A stretch of 7,197 nucleotides of DNA from MGIIb-O5 sp036154155. GTDB taxonomy: Archaea; Thermoplasmatota; Poseidoniia; Poseidoniales; Thalassarchaeaceae. A program made the position numbers and the translations under genes. How positions within the stretch are numbered: position 1 is the first letter of the stretch; each line of letters begins with the position of its first letter. The notes beneath the pieces were generated by a model that was given only the letters and a program-made list of their open reading frames with translations, had not been told where the DNA came from and searched no databases. Positions 1 to 6,343 of this stretch are shown here, piece after piece. The stretch spans positions 1 to 7,197 of the forward strand of contig JAYZLP010000032.1 in NCBI GenBank assembly GCA_036154155.1. Direction: 5' to 3'.

Positions 1-1
1 C

Positions 2-427
2 CTTACGATTGTCAATCTAACTCAGGGGGCCTACTCAGAGGGGAGGAAGGTTCTGTGGCTCAAATTCCTAACTGGGGTCAAAGAATCTTCGACCACTGAG
101 ATGTCCTTTGTGATTGATGATGCCGTCTTCGGATTGGTCAGTGTTGCAATTTTCGCAGTTGGGGTCATGGGGCTGAATAAGTCTCATGAAGGGGGGTTCT
201 CTCCATGGGCATCTGGGCTTCCTTCATGCATAATGTCGTGCCTTCTTACATTTGATGGTGGCTTCAAGAAGTTGGCCTCTAGCTGGTTGGTTGCATTGGG
301 GGTCTTATTCTACGTTACTTGGAGCATTTCCGAGACGACTTGGGTCGACCCGGGTGTTTACTCAGTAGCAATAGTGTTGATTTCCTTCGGAGTCGGCATA
401 GGGATTCTGTCTGAGTCTGAGTCCTAA
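2..427 (+). CDS. Unknown small multi-pass membrane protein, probably 5'-truncated by the window edge
   Basis: I do not recognise this protein. The reading frame is open from the first bases of the window, with no stop and no ATG, GTG or TTG before the ATG at 101. Either the gene starts at 101 (108 aa) or, as I favour, it begins outside the window. There is no ribosome binding site before 101, and the upstream translation has an ordinary soluble-loop composition. Counting from Met101, hydrophobic stretches lie at about residues 5-26, 60-77 and 83-103, with a weaker one near 36-52, so three or four membrane spans are likely. Short charged loops (NKSHEGG, GGFKK) separate them, and the tail ends in SESES. 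The stop at 425-427 overlaps the stop of the convergent CoA gene. No catalytic motif is visible. The frame and hydrophobicity are seen directly; membrane location is inference. Confidence 0.6.
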   Translation, partial: LTIVNLTQGAYSEGRKVLWLKFLTGVKESSTTEMSFVIDDAVFGLVSVAIFAVGVMGLNKSHEGGFSPWASGLPSCIMSCLLTFDGGFKKLASSWLVALGVLFYVTWSISETTWVDPGVYSVAIVLISFGVGIGILSESES

Positions 428-1443
428 TACTCGGTAGTGAATAACTCCAGTAAATGTCGGCACCTTCCCTTCGACTCCTCGCCACAGACTCTGACTACGA
501 CTCCCTTTCCGGGCTGCCCGTAGAGGACCACAGCCCCGACAGGGGACAAGGGGTGCAGCAAGAGGGGAGCCAGATCTTCCTCGCCATTGACAATGATTAT
601 TGTGGAAGAGCGGTCCTTCATCCAAGAGTTAACTGCGTCCTCGCACGCTTCTAGCAAGGAGTTTGTCAGTCCACCGGGGGGGCTTGAGCAGTTTAGCCTC
701 TGGTCATAGTGCGCCTGATCGATACTGCTCGTCGATCCCCATTCCTCTCTCTTCGTCATTCCGTCGATTAGGGAGATATCAGGAGCTTTGCCTAGCTGGT
801 GCATGGTCAAAACAGTGACGTCACCAACTGCAATAATAGGGCCTGGATTATTTTCTATGTGAGATAGTGCGTCGCTCATTGCCAATGAGGGATTTTCCTC
901 CGGCCCAGAGAAAAGAATTCCAAAGGGATCTTTGAGGCTTCGTTCCACCTCTGGAGTCATTGTGATGTTTCCAGACCTGATGTTTTCGGGAATCCAGGGC
1001 TTTCCTTCCCTGTCGATTTCGCCATCCCTGATTCTTGAACTGGAAATTGGCATTCCGTCCCATGCATCTTGTAACTCTAAAGTCACGATCTCTAATGGGC
1101 TCAATCCGTTATTGATTCTCAATTCATTTATTTCATCGCAATTTTTCCTCGTATCTTCAGTAGAAAAGATTGCTTTTGCCGCTTTGTGAGTTGGGGCAGG
1201 GCCGTAATTATCCTCCAATTTACCGAAGGAAATTCTAGAAAGATATTCTTCACCCAGGGAATCCTTAACTCCGTGAAGTCGATCTTTCCAATTTTGGACC
1301 CTAGGGTCCTTTTTCATTGCTATATTGTCCGAAGTAATCCAGATCTCTAATTCGTTACATTGTTCTAGAGACTTAGAGATTAGATGAAGGTGGCCTTTGT
1401 GGAATCGGTCGAATGTGCCTCCGATCAGACCAATTTCGAACAT
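424..1443 (-). CDS. coaD: Fused phosphopantetheine adenylyltransferase / GTP-dependent dephospho-CoA kinase (last two steps of CoA synthesis)
   Basis: This cytosolic protein should convert 4'-phosphopantetheine plus ATP to dephospho-CoA, then phosphorylate that to CoA using GTP. Residues about 3-150 are a nucleotidyltransferase domain. GGTFDRFHKGH carries the HxGH nucleotide-binding motif (His15-His18), and ISSSRIRDGEID near 133-144 is the C-terminal signature of archaeal PPAT. Residues about 160-339 match the DUF359 dephospho-CoA kinase family: GDVTV (207-211), DISLIDGMTKRE (222-233), VNGEEDLAP (from 285) and YGQPGKGVV (from 308). Both parts look complete, with no frameshift. I chose the second ATG (1441-1443) because GGTGA at 1451-1455 lies seven bases before it. 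That motif is only one base from the first in-frame ATG (1447-1449), which would add two residues. The family functions are known; bifunctionality of this fusion is inferred from the single frame. Confidence 0.9.
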   Translation of the reverse strand: MFEIGLIGGTFDRFHKGHLHLISKSLEQCNELEIWITSDNIAMKKDPRVQNWKDRLHGVKDSLGEEYLSRISFGKLEDNYGPAPTHKAAKAIFSTEDTRKNCDEINELRINNGLSPLEIVTLELQDAWDGMPISSSRIRDGEIDREGKPWIPENIRSGNITMTPEVERSLKDPFGILFSGPEENPSLAMSDALSHIENNPGPIIAVGDVTVLTMHQLGKAPDISLIDGMTKREEWGSTSSIDQAHYDQRLNCSSPPGGLTNSLLEACEDAVNSWMKDRSSTIIIVNGEEDLAPLLLHPLSPVGAVVLYGQPGKGVVVRVCGEESKGRCRHLLELFTTEY

Positions 1444-1450
1444 TTCCATT

Positions 1451-1455
1451 TCACC
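1451..1455 (-). promoter_or_regulatory. Ribosome binding site deciding the start of the CoA fusion gene
   Basis: On the - strand the sequence reads GGTGA, then AATGGA, then ATG. The motif is one base from the first ATG and seven from the second, so it favours initiation at 1441-1443. Confidence 0.5.
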
Positions 1456-1486
1456 GGCGAATTTTCATTATTTTTCTAGTTAGTTA

Positions 1487-1807
1487 AGTGTGCCCCGGGG
1501 CGTAACGGTGGCCTTCACAGCGATGCTCCAGCACCTGACCCACCCCGGGACGTCTGTCGGACTGGGTGGTAGTCCCTTGATTCATCCCCTCTCGGGTCCT
1601 CAGGGGACCTTGTCCCGGTCCGGCCACCCGTATTGCGCCGACGATCACCCTGCCTTGGGGGCAGTCAAGTCGGTCTTCGACAGATGGCTACCCATGCGTG
1701 GTACCATGTTTCATCCTAAACCTCCGGCGAGGGGGTTTCGTCAACACGGTGTTGCCGCTGGGCAGCCCTTGGCCGGACGTGTAGGTCAAGAACCCCTCGG
1801 TCAATAA
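1487..1807 (-). ncRNA. Candidate structured non-coding RNA, about 320 nt, unidentified
   Basis: This stretch between two - strand genes is about 63% GC, has sharp AT-rich edges, and is dense in short perfect hairpins. Examples are CAACA/TGTTG (1742-1754), an AAACCTC stem closing on GGGTTT (1718-1738), CTGCC/GGCAG (1650-1664), GGTCC/GGACC (1595-1609) and a terminal rod pairing GGTGG (1507-1511) with CCACC (1540-1544). A 105-codon + strand frame covers it, but that protein is rich in Pro, Gly, His and Arg and looks like nothing functional. I prefer the - strand because it carries more A than T (about 68 to 50) and has A-rich loops such as GATGAATCAAGG, typical of structural RNA. Its size would suit archaeal SRP RNA or RNase P RNA, but the diagnostic motifs of both are missing, so I leave it unnamed. 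A GC-rich repeat or degenerate spacer remains possible. Confidence 0.45.
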
Positions 1808-1820
1808 GAAATGGCTGTTT

Positions 1821-4448
1821 TCACTGCCCCAATGTGGGTGAGGTTGAGATCCCATCATGGTACCCTGACTCCTTGAGAAGTACTCTCTCCGCAATGTGGA
1901 CATCTCCTGACAGGCATTCATTGGTACTAAATTCAGGCCATTTTCGCAACGGTTGCGCGAGCCACCCGACCAATGGATGTGTTCTCCCAACATTGGGTGA
2001 TCTGCCGTCGATTACATAGTCAAGAGCGTCCAGTAAGTCGAGCAAGAATGCCTCGCCTGGAAGACTCGCTTCGGATTCGACACTGCTCCTCATTTGCCTG
2101 GACAAGAGTATTCGTAGCTCGGGACTACATCCCTTATGCTTCAAATCCTGCAGAGCGGGGGCCTTGCACTGATCGCCTGGTTTTCTCAAGATGGCTGCAG
2201 GCCAGGGCACTGGATTCTGTAATAGCCAATTGAGGGTATCATCCCCCTGAAGCATGTTGGATAGTAGTTCTGGAGAAATTGCCGACCACCAACTTAGGGG
2301 GAGGGAGTTTACGATAGGGCCTATTTGTTCAATTTCTAATTCTGCTATTCTTTCAGAGCGGTCCACAAGTGTGGACCATATCATTAACTCATTTCCAGGA
2401 TCGAGCTTTCTTCCCCTTTCAATTACAGTTTTCAAGGTGCTTTCGAGTTCAGCAGATTTTGACTCGTCACGTGAGAAAAGCCACATCACACCCTCCAATG
2501 CTGCGAGGGATTTTTCCGGGGGATTCGAGAGCCACGCATCTACGGCCCACTCCATCAGATCCCCATGAAGACTAACAGGTAGCCAGGGGGCATTGGCTAA
2601 CAATTGGGAAGCCACCCATGAAGTGCCGGAAGAGGCGTTCCTTGAGTCCATTGTGGGTCTAGCTCTCAAAGCCGAGTCGGGGGATTCCCTGAGCAGATCG
2701 CCAAATTTTTCAGAAAATGTCTCTAGTACTTCTCCGGGAGCCACTTCGGCGGCCTCTGAGAGCCTCTCAAGGGGGAGGAAGGTAAAATCCATCATAACCA
2801 GCCAACCTGGGTCCAATCTCTTTCCGAGCCTCTGCCACCTTGGCCATCTAGTTCTAGGGGGAGAGGCAATCCACGCTGCAATGGGGTAGCTTGCTTCCAT
2901 TCTATTTGACCACTCCTCGTTCCCCTCTGGATATTGGGAAATGGCAGACCTAATCATTGAGATATACTCTGTATCTTCTATCCCTTCCAACAAAGATTGA
3001 GCCTCTGATGGAAGTTCATTATGGGATATTTCCTCCGTTGCAAAGCTGGAAGAATCAGGCGAGTGGGTGACTGGATCAACGAGCTTCACGGGCAACGTGT
3101 TGCCTCCCTTGAGTTCTAGCATCATCCAAGGGAGGGGTCTGAGTGGATCTGGCGATAGTCGATCCAGACTTGAGAAATGAGAGGATTCAGAACTCAGTAT
3201 TACCATCCTGAGGCTGGGATGGGAAGAAAGAGAAATTGCGACATCGCCAGGGATATTGTTGGGAAAATCAATCACTCGAGGTGGCCTCTCCTGTTCAGAA
3301 GAAACCCATCTAAACAACGACTCTATGGCTGCATTTCCTATTCCTCTGGTATCTAGCAGTCCTGAAATGATCGGTTCAATGGTAAAATCTGACTGCCCCC
3401 AGTCACGTTTGAATCTCCTCCAAGTAGAGTCCTCTGTCTTTGATCTTCGATTGCCTAGTATCCTTTCTTTCAATGATTGGCATCTCTTGATTCTCTCTGA
3501 TTCGGACAGCCTAGGATGAGCGACTTCAATCCAATAATCCAATGATTCTATTGGGTACTTACTACCATCAACATCGACCCCACCAAGGTTTGCGATCACT
3601 ATGGCTGATGACCTTGAGGCCTTCAGAAGCATCGAACGGGTTAGCCTGTCACTAGCTACGGCGGCTATTGCAGATTTTGGTCTGATATCTGGAGACATCT
3701 TATGGCACGTTCCTAGAACCCAAGGTCCTCTGTGCATAGTGTTCTCTGGAAGAGGTGGCACGGGCCTGTGAGCTGGGCCTGGAAACCATCTTCCGGGTGC
3801 CACAGCGATTGGGCGCTGTTCATCCAATAGCCTTGCTCTGACAATTCCGATTACAGAACGCCCTTCAGAAAAGGTATCTATCCTACCCCTATCCATAGGT
3901 AATGGCGAGCTTCGAGATTCCATGCTAGATAGATCGAACCATCTTGGCCCCCTCTCCCTGATGGTCGCCCAACTCCAAGGGACCCCTTCTGTTCCACTGG
4001 AGGAATCAGTGCTATCGATTACTGCAGGAGGCTTGTCGGGTATTAGGATCAAAGGTGACTCAGGTGGACTCATTAACCCAATCAGAAGATTAGGTCCGTC
4101 CCTTGAAAGAATACAGATCTGATTATCATCATCTGGAAGAGGTAGTGCTTCCAAAGCTCGAGACCATTCATCGGATCTTACGGTATCCCAACCTTTCTCC
4201 GTCAGATGGAGCATTGCCCCCCTGCTCCCAGGAGGCATGTCACTATCTACCAGTGCATCGTTTCTCATCTTCCTAACCTCAGCAGAGACGTGAGGAACTC
4301 GGATTCCTGAATCGGCGGCCATCTCGCTAACCGTGGCACCTCCGTCAGCAAGACGGTTGAGGAGCCTCCTTCGGTTCCTACTACGGATCTTGCCAGAGGG
4401 AATCTGAAATTTTTCTTCTGACTGAATTTGGGAATCATCGGACACCAC
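1821..4448 (-). CDS. Large winged-helix DNA-binding protein with a long unassigned C-terminal region
   Basis: The 875-residue product is probably a DNA-associated, possibly regulatory, cytosolic protein; I do not recognise it as a named family. Residues about 20-93 form a winged helix-turn-helix. A basic first helix (SRNRRRLLNRLAD) is followed by TVSEMAADSG, a recognition-helix candidate RVPHVSAEVRKMRNDAL, and a wing ending MLHLTEKGWDTV, as in MarR/ArsR-like transcription factors. Residues about 100-875 show no membrane span, nucleotide-binding loop or zinc-binding cluster. They are acidic, Ser/Pro-rich in places and notably rich in Trp. The start is GTG at 4446-4448, with another GTG directly after it. 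GAGGTG lies a few bases upstream, yet the TATA box spacing puts the transcript start almost at the GTG, so the message may be leaderless. The gene is divergent from two small winged-helix genes. Function of the large C-terminal part is unknown. Confidence 0.82.
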   Translation of the reverse strand: MVSDDSQIQSEEKFQIPSGKIRSRNRRRLLNRLADGGATVSEMAADSGIRVPHVSAEVRKMRNDALVDSDMPPGSRGAMLHLTEKGWDTVRSDEWSRALEALPLPDDDNQICILSRDGPNLLIGLMSPPESPLILIPDKPPAVIDSTDSSSGTEGVPWSWATIRERGPRWFDLSSMESRSSPLPMDRGRIDTFSEGRSVIGIVRARLLDEQRPIAVAPGRWFPGPAHRPVPPLPENTMHRGPWVLGTCHKMSPDIRPKSAIAAVASDRLTRSMLLKASRSSAIVIANLGGVDVDGSKYPIESLDYWIEVAHPRLSESERIKRCQSLKERILGNRRSKTEDSTWRRFKRDWGQSDFTIEPIISGLLDTRGIGNAAIESLFRWVSSEQERPPRVIDFPNNIPGDVAISLSSHPSLRMVILSSESSHFSSLDRLSPDPLRPLPWMMLELKGGNTLPVKLVDPVTHSPDSSSFATEEISHNELPSEAQSLLEGIEDTEYISMIRSAISQYPEGNEEWSNRMEASYPIAAWIASPPRTRWPRWQRLGKRLDPGWLVMMDFTFLPLERLSEAAEVAPGEVLETFSEKFGDLLRESPDSALRARPTMDSRNASSGTSWVASQLLANAPWLPVSLHGDLMEWAVDAWLSNPPEKSLAALEGVMWLFSRDESKSAELESTLKTVIERGRKLDPGNELMIWSTLVDRSERIAELEIEQIGPIVNSLPLSWWSAISPELLSNMLQGDDTLNWLLQNPVPWPAAILRKPGDQCKAPALQDLKHKGCSPELRILLSRQMRSSVESEASLPGEAFLLDLLDALDYVIDGRSPNVGRTHPLVGWLAQPLRKWPEFSTNECLSGDVHIAERVLLKESGYHDGISTSPTLGQ

Positions 4449-4470
4449 AGAACACCTCTGTTCGAATCGA

Positions 4471-4484
4471 CATTATATATTAGT
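4471..4484 (-). promoter_or_regulatory. TATA-box promoter of the large winged-helix gene
   Basis: On the - strand this reads ACTAATATATAATG, a good archaeal TATA element inside an AT-rich stretch. With the usual spacing of about 26 bases, transcription would begin around 4450-4453, next to the GTG start at 4448. This implies a leaderless or very short-leader mRNA. The element is seen; the start site is inferred. Confidence 0.6.
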
Positions 4485-4498
4485 AATAAAATAAACTG

Positions 4499-4607
4499 TT
4501 TAGTTACATTTAATTACACATTTCCTATGGAGAATGAGTCGGTTTCATTTCAACACCTGATAATGTAACTAAATCTACACCAATACTCGTCATGTTTGGT
4601 AACTAAA
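4499..4607. repeat. Three copies of GTAACTAAA in the divergent promoter region, two within an exact 12-base inverted repeat
   Basis: TTTAGTTACATT at 4499-4510 is the exact reverse complement of AATGTAACTAAA at 4562-4573, with 51 bases between them. The inner 9-mer GTAACTAAA occurs a third time at 4599-4607, 34 bases after the second and in the same orientation. The first copy lies just upstream of the TATA box of the large - strand gene, and the third about 23 bases before the TATA-like element of the + strand genes. The repeats are therefore well placed to be operators bound by one of the neighbouring winged-helix proteins. The repeats are seen; the role is inference. Confidence 0.6.
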
Positions 4608-4628
4608 TTGTGTTAATTCGTACAGAAC

Positions 4629-4639
4629 GGTTATATCAG
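4629..4639 (+). promoter_or_regulatory. Possible TATA box for the two small winged-helix genes
   Basis: GGTTATATCAG would place a transcript start near 4660, leaving a leader of about 43 bases before the ATG at 4703. It is weaker than the opposite-strand box. If correct, it excludes the in-frame GTG at 4610 as a start. Confidence 0.35.
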
Positions 4640-4702
4640 TGCCCGCTGTCCTGTGAATATCGGGCCGTCTGCGGTACCGGGACCAAGGAATGGCGAGTAA
4701 TA

Positions 4703-4972
4703 ATGGAGAACGACCAGATCCGCGATTTGATCAGGAAATTCATCTCAGAAAGGCCGAGGAACACAGCAGAAATTTCTGCATGGGTTAACTCCCAGGACAG
4801 TTCGCAGACTCCACGCTCCGATATTGCATCAATACTGGAATTGGACGCCAACATCGTTAGAATAGGGACGGTTAGGAGGAGCGGGATTGCAGGAAAGGAG
4901 TACCCCCTGTCGGAATGGGCGACCGATGAGTGGGTAGCTTATCATGAGCGAAAAGAGCCCGGAAAGGAGTAG
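4703..4972 (+). CDS. Small winged-helix-like protein, first of a tandem paralogous pair
   Basis: This 89-residue protein has no named family that I recognise. Its pattern suits a single winged helix: a basic amphipathic first helix (IRDLIRKFISER), a short second helix NTAEISAWVN, a third helix around PRSDIASILELD, then strands NIVRIGTVRRSG and KEYPLSEW as a wing. It aligns along most of its length with the next gene, including NT-EI, VN, D-(N/D)I and a closing Trp. A DNA-binding or adaptor role is likely but unproven. The ATG at 4703 is chosen although its ribosome binding site is weak. The frame continues up to a GTG at 4610, adding 31 residues that include a C-x3-C-x5-C pattern, but that segment overlaps the likely promoter. 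The two genes probably form one transcript. Confidence 0.65.
   Translation: MENDQIRDLIRKFISERPRNTAEISAWVNSQDSSQTPRSDIASILELDANIVRIGTVRRSGIAGKEYPLSEWATDEWVAYHERKEPGKE
4966..4969 (+). promoter_or_regulatory. Ribosome binding site of the second small winged-helix gene
   Basis: GGAG (within GGAAAGGAG) lies eight bases before the ATG at 4978 and is encoded by the last codons of the preceding gene. This is consistent with translational coupling in an operon. Confidence 0.6.
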
Positions 4973-4977
4973 ATGAA

Positions 4978-5232
4978 ATGAGAACAACGAGACTTAGACA
5001 AAAGATCAAGAAATACCTGCACAGCAAGGGAGAGGCGAATACAACCGAGATACTAGAACACGTAAACACCACCATGAGACATGGGACTACTCCTCAACAA
5101 CTGGGCAATGTCCTTTCGAAGGACAAGGACATCATGAAGGTCTCAACAACAAAGAGAGGAGGGGCTCTATCTGGGCGCTACGAGATCTGCGTCTGGCAGC
5201 TAAGACCCGGAGTTCTCGACGGGGAAAGCTGA
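4978..5232 (+). CDS. Small winged-helix-like protein, second of a tandem paralogous pair
   Basis: This 84-residue basic protein has the same layout as its upstream neighbour: LRQKIKKYLHSKG, NTTEILEHVN, TTPQQLGNVLSKD, then KDIMKVSTTKRGG and RYEICVW. That is three helices and a two-strand wing, most like a small winged-helix domain. The similarity between the two proteins suggests tandem duplication followed by divergence; this copy is more Lys-rich. The start is well supported by GGAG eight bases upstream, and only five bases separate it from the previous stop. Its own stop lies eight bases from the end of the convergent aldolase gene. It could be a transcription factor, a nucleoid-associated protein or a protein-interaction module. 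No enzymatic motif is present, and I cannot assign a target. Confidence 0.7.
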   Translation: MRTTRLRQKIKKYLHSKGEANTTEILEHVNTTMRHGTTPQQLGNVLSKDKDIMKVSTTKRGGALSGRYEICVWQLRPGVLDGES

Positions 5233-5240
5233 ATCTCAGA

Positions 5241-6299
5241 TCAGGCTTCCATATCTTCGGACCAATCGCCACTTCTAGCGAGACTGTTCATTGCGGCGCG
5301 ATGGGCGAAGGCGCTCTGACTTTCTTCATTCGATCCACTGGCCCAAGTCTGTAGTGCGTGTGCGAGGAGTGCCCTCCCGTATGAGTAAGACAGTTGCCAG
5401 GGGTGTTCGACTTCCATCGCATTCATGAGATTCAGGTGTGCCGTTGCATCTTCATCTGACTGGCCGCCTGAAAGGAAGACGATTCCGGGGAGATCGTGTG
5501 GTACGTGTGTGGTCAGACAGTCAACTGTCATCTGTGCTGCTTGCTCCCTGCTCCCTTGATTGTGACAGCCTTTGCCTGGCAAGATCATGTTTGGTTTTAG
5601 CAGGGCGCCGGGGATGTGGACTCCCTGGACATCACACTCAGCAAAGGTAGCATCAAGGATCCTTGCAGTTACATCGAAACATGCCTGAGCATCGTGGTTG
5701 CCATCCATCAGGACCTCCGGCTCGATTATCGGGACCAGTCCTTGCTCCTGGCAAATTGCGGCATAGCGAGCCAATGCATGAGCGTTAGTGGAGATGTTTG
5801 CGTCACTTGGCATCCCATCGCCAATTCTGATTACGGCACGCCATTTGGCAAATCTTGCACCTATTGAGAAATATTCCTCGCAACGCTCACGCAGGCCATC
5901 AAGCCCCTCTGTTATCTTCTCTCCTTGGTGATGAGCGAGTTCCTTGGCCCCGGTATCTACCTTTATTCCAGGATGGATTCCACGATTCGCGAGGTACTCC
6001 GGGATGGGAGTCCCATCATCCATTGTCTGTCTGATTGTTTCATCGAACAGGATTACTCCGCTAATGGCCGACTCATATCCACCAGATGTGGAAAAAATGT
6101 TTGATCTATAGGACCTTCTAGCCTCGGGAGAAGGATCCACCCCTACAGCTTCAAGTCTGCTAGACATCGTTCCATTACTCTCGTCGGCCGCTAGAATTCC
6201 CTTCCCAGGTGCAACTAGCTCCCTTGCTGTCCTCTCAAGAAGCTCCCTATCCATAGCCATTACCGGAGTCGACGAGGAGGTACTGAGAAATGAAACCAT
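5241..6299 (-). CDS. fba: Class I fructose-bisphosphate aldolase (glycolytic, eukaryote/bacterial type)
   Basis: This cytosolic enzyme cleaves fructose 1,6-bisphosphate to dihydroxyacetone phosphate and glyceraldehyde 3-phosphate, or makes it in gluconeogenesis. The 352-residue sequence carries the full active site of the classical aldolase family. It has GKGILAADES (Asp39), KWR (Lys152 and Arg154), IIEPEVLMDGNHD with the acid/base glutamates (Glu193, Glu195), LLKPNM with the Schiff-base lysine (Lys235), and the phosphate-binding FLSGGQS (275-281). SYGRALLAHAL and NSLARSGDW complete the family pattern. The C-terminus ends DWSEDMEA and lacks the terminal Tyr of animal enzymes. The first 13 residues (MVSFLSTSSSTPV) look unlike the family, so the true start may be the ATG at 6258-6260 (339 aa) or at 6252-6254; no clear ribosome binding site decides. 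It follows the bisphosphatase gene by 44 bases. Confidence 0.95.
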   Translation of the reverse strand: MVSFLSTSSSTPVMAMDRELLERTARELVAPGKGILAADESNGTMSSRLEAVGVDPSPEARRSYRSNIFSTSGGYESAISGVILFDETIRQTMDDGTPIPEYLANRGIHPGIKVDTGAKELAHHQGEKITEGLDGLRERCEEYFSIGARFAKWRAVIRIGDGMPSDANISTNAHALARYAAICQEQGLVPIIEPEVLMDGNHDAQACFDVTARILDATFAECDVQGVHIPGALLKPNMILPGKGCHNQGSREQAAQMTVDCLTTHVPHDLPGIVFLSGGQSDEDATAHLNLMNAMEVEHPWQLSYSYGRALLAHALQTWASGSNEESQSAFAHRAAMNSLARSGDWSEDMEA

Positions 6300-6343
6300 C
6301 GTATGTATTACTTCAGTTTCGAACGAATGAAGTGCCGGTACAA

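Noticed and set aside
362..1189. Several 66-87-codon frames over the CoA gene on both strands
   Set aside because: They overlap strongly conserved PPAT/DUF359 coding sequence in other frames, with no ribosome binding sites or plausible products.
1490..1807. 105-codon + strand open frame starting GTG
   Set aside because: It coincides with the GC-rich hairpin region. The product is dominated by Pro, Gly, His and Arg with no domain-like pattern, and there is no ribosome binding site. It looks like a spurious frame across a structured RNA.
1487..1807. Canonical RNase P RNA or SRP RNA
   Set aside because: I looked on both strands for the RNase P conserved blocks (GGAAAGTCC and ACAGAA...GGCTTA) and the SRP helix-8 core (CCGGAAGGGAGCAGC) and found neither, so I did not name the RNA.
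1688..4122. Frames of 61-104 codons on both strands overlapping the large winged-helix gene
   Set aside because: All lie antisense or out of frame within one uninterrupted 875-codon gene, and none has a recognisable domain.
4703..5232. Toxin-antitoxin pair
   Set aside because: Two small adjacent genes suggest it, but the proteins are paralogous to each other and both look like winged helices, with no toxin fold or catalytic motif.
5438..5867. Small + strand frames opposite the aldolase
   Set aside because: They are antisense to conserved active-site segments of the aldolase and are rich in Cys, Leu and Arg, typical of shadow frames.
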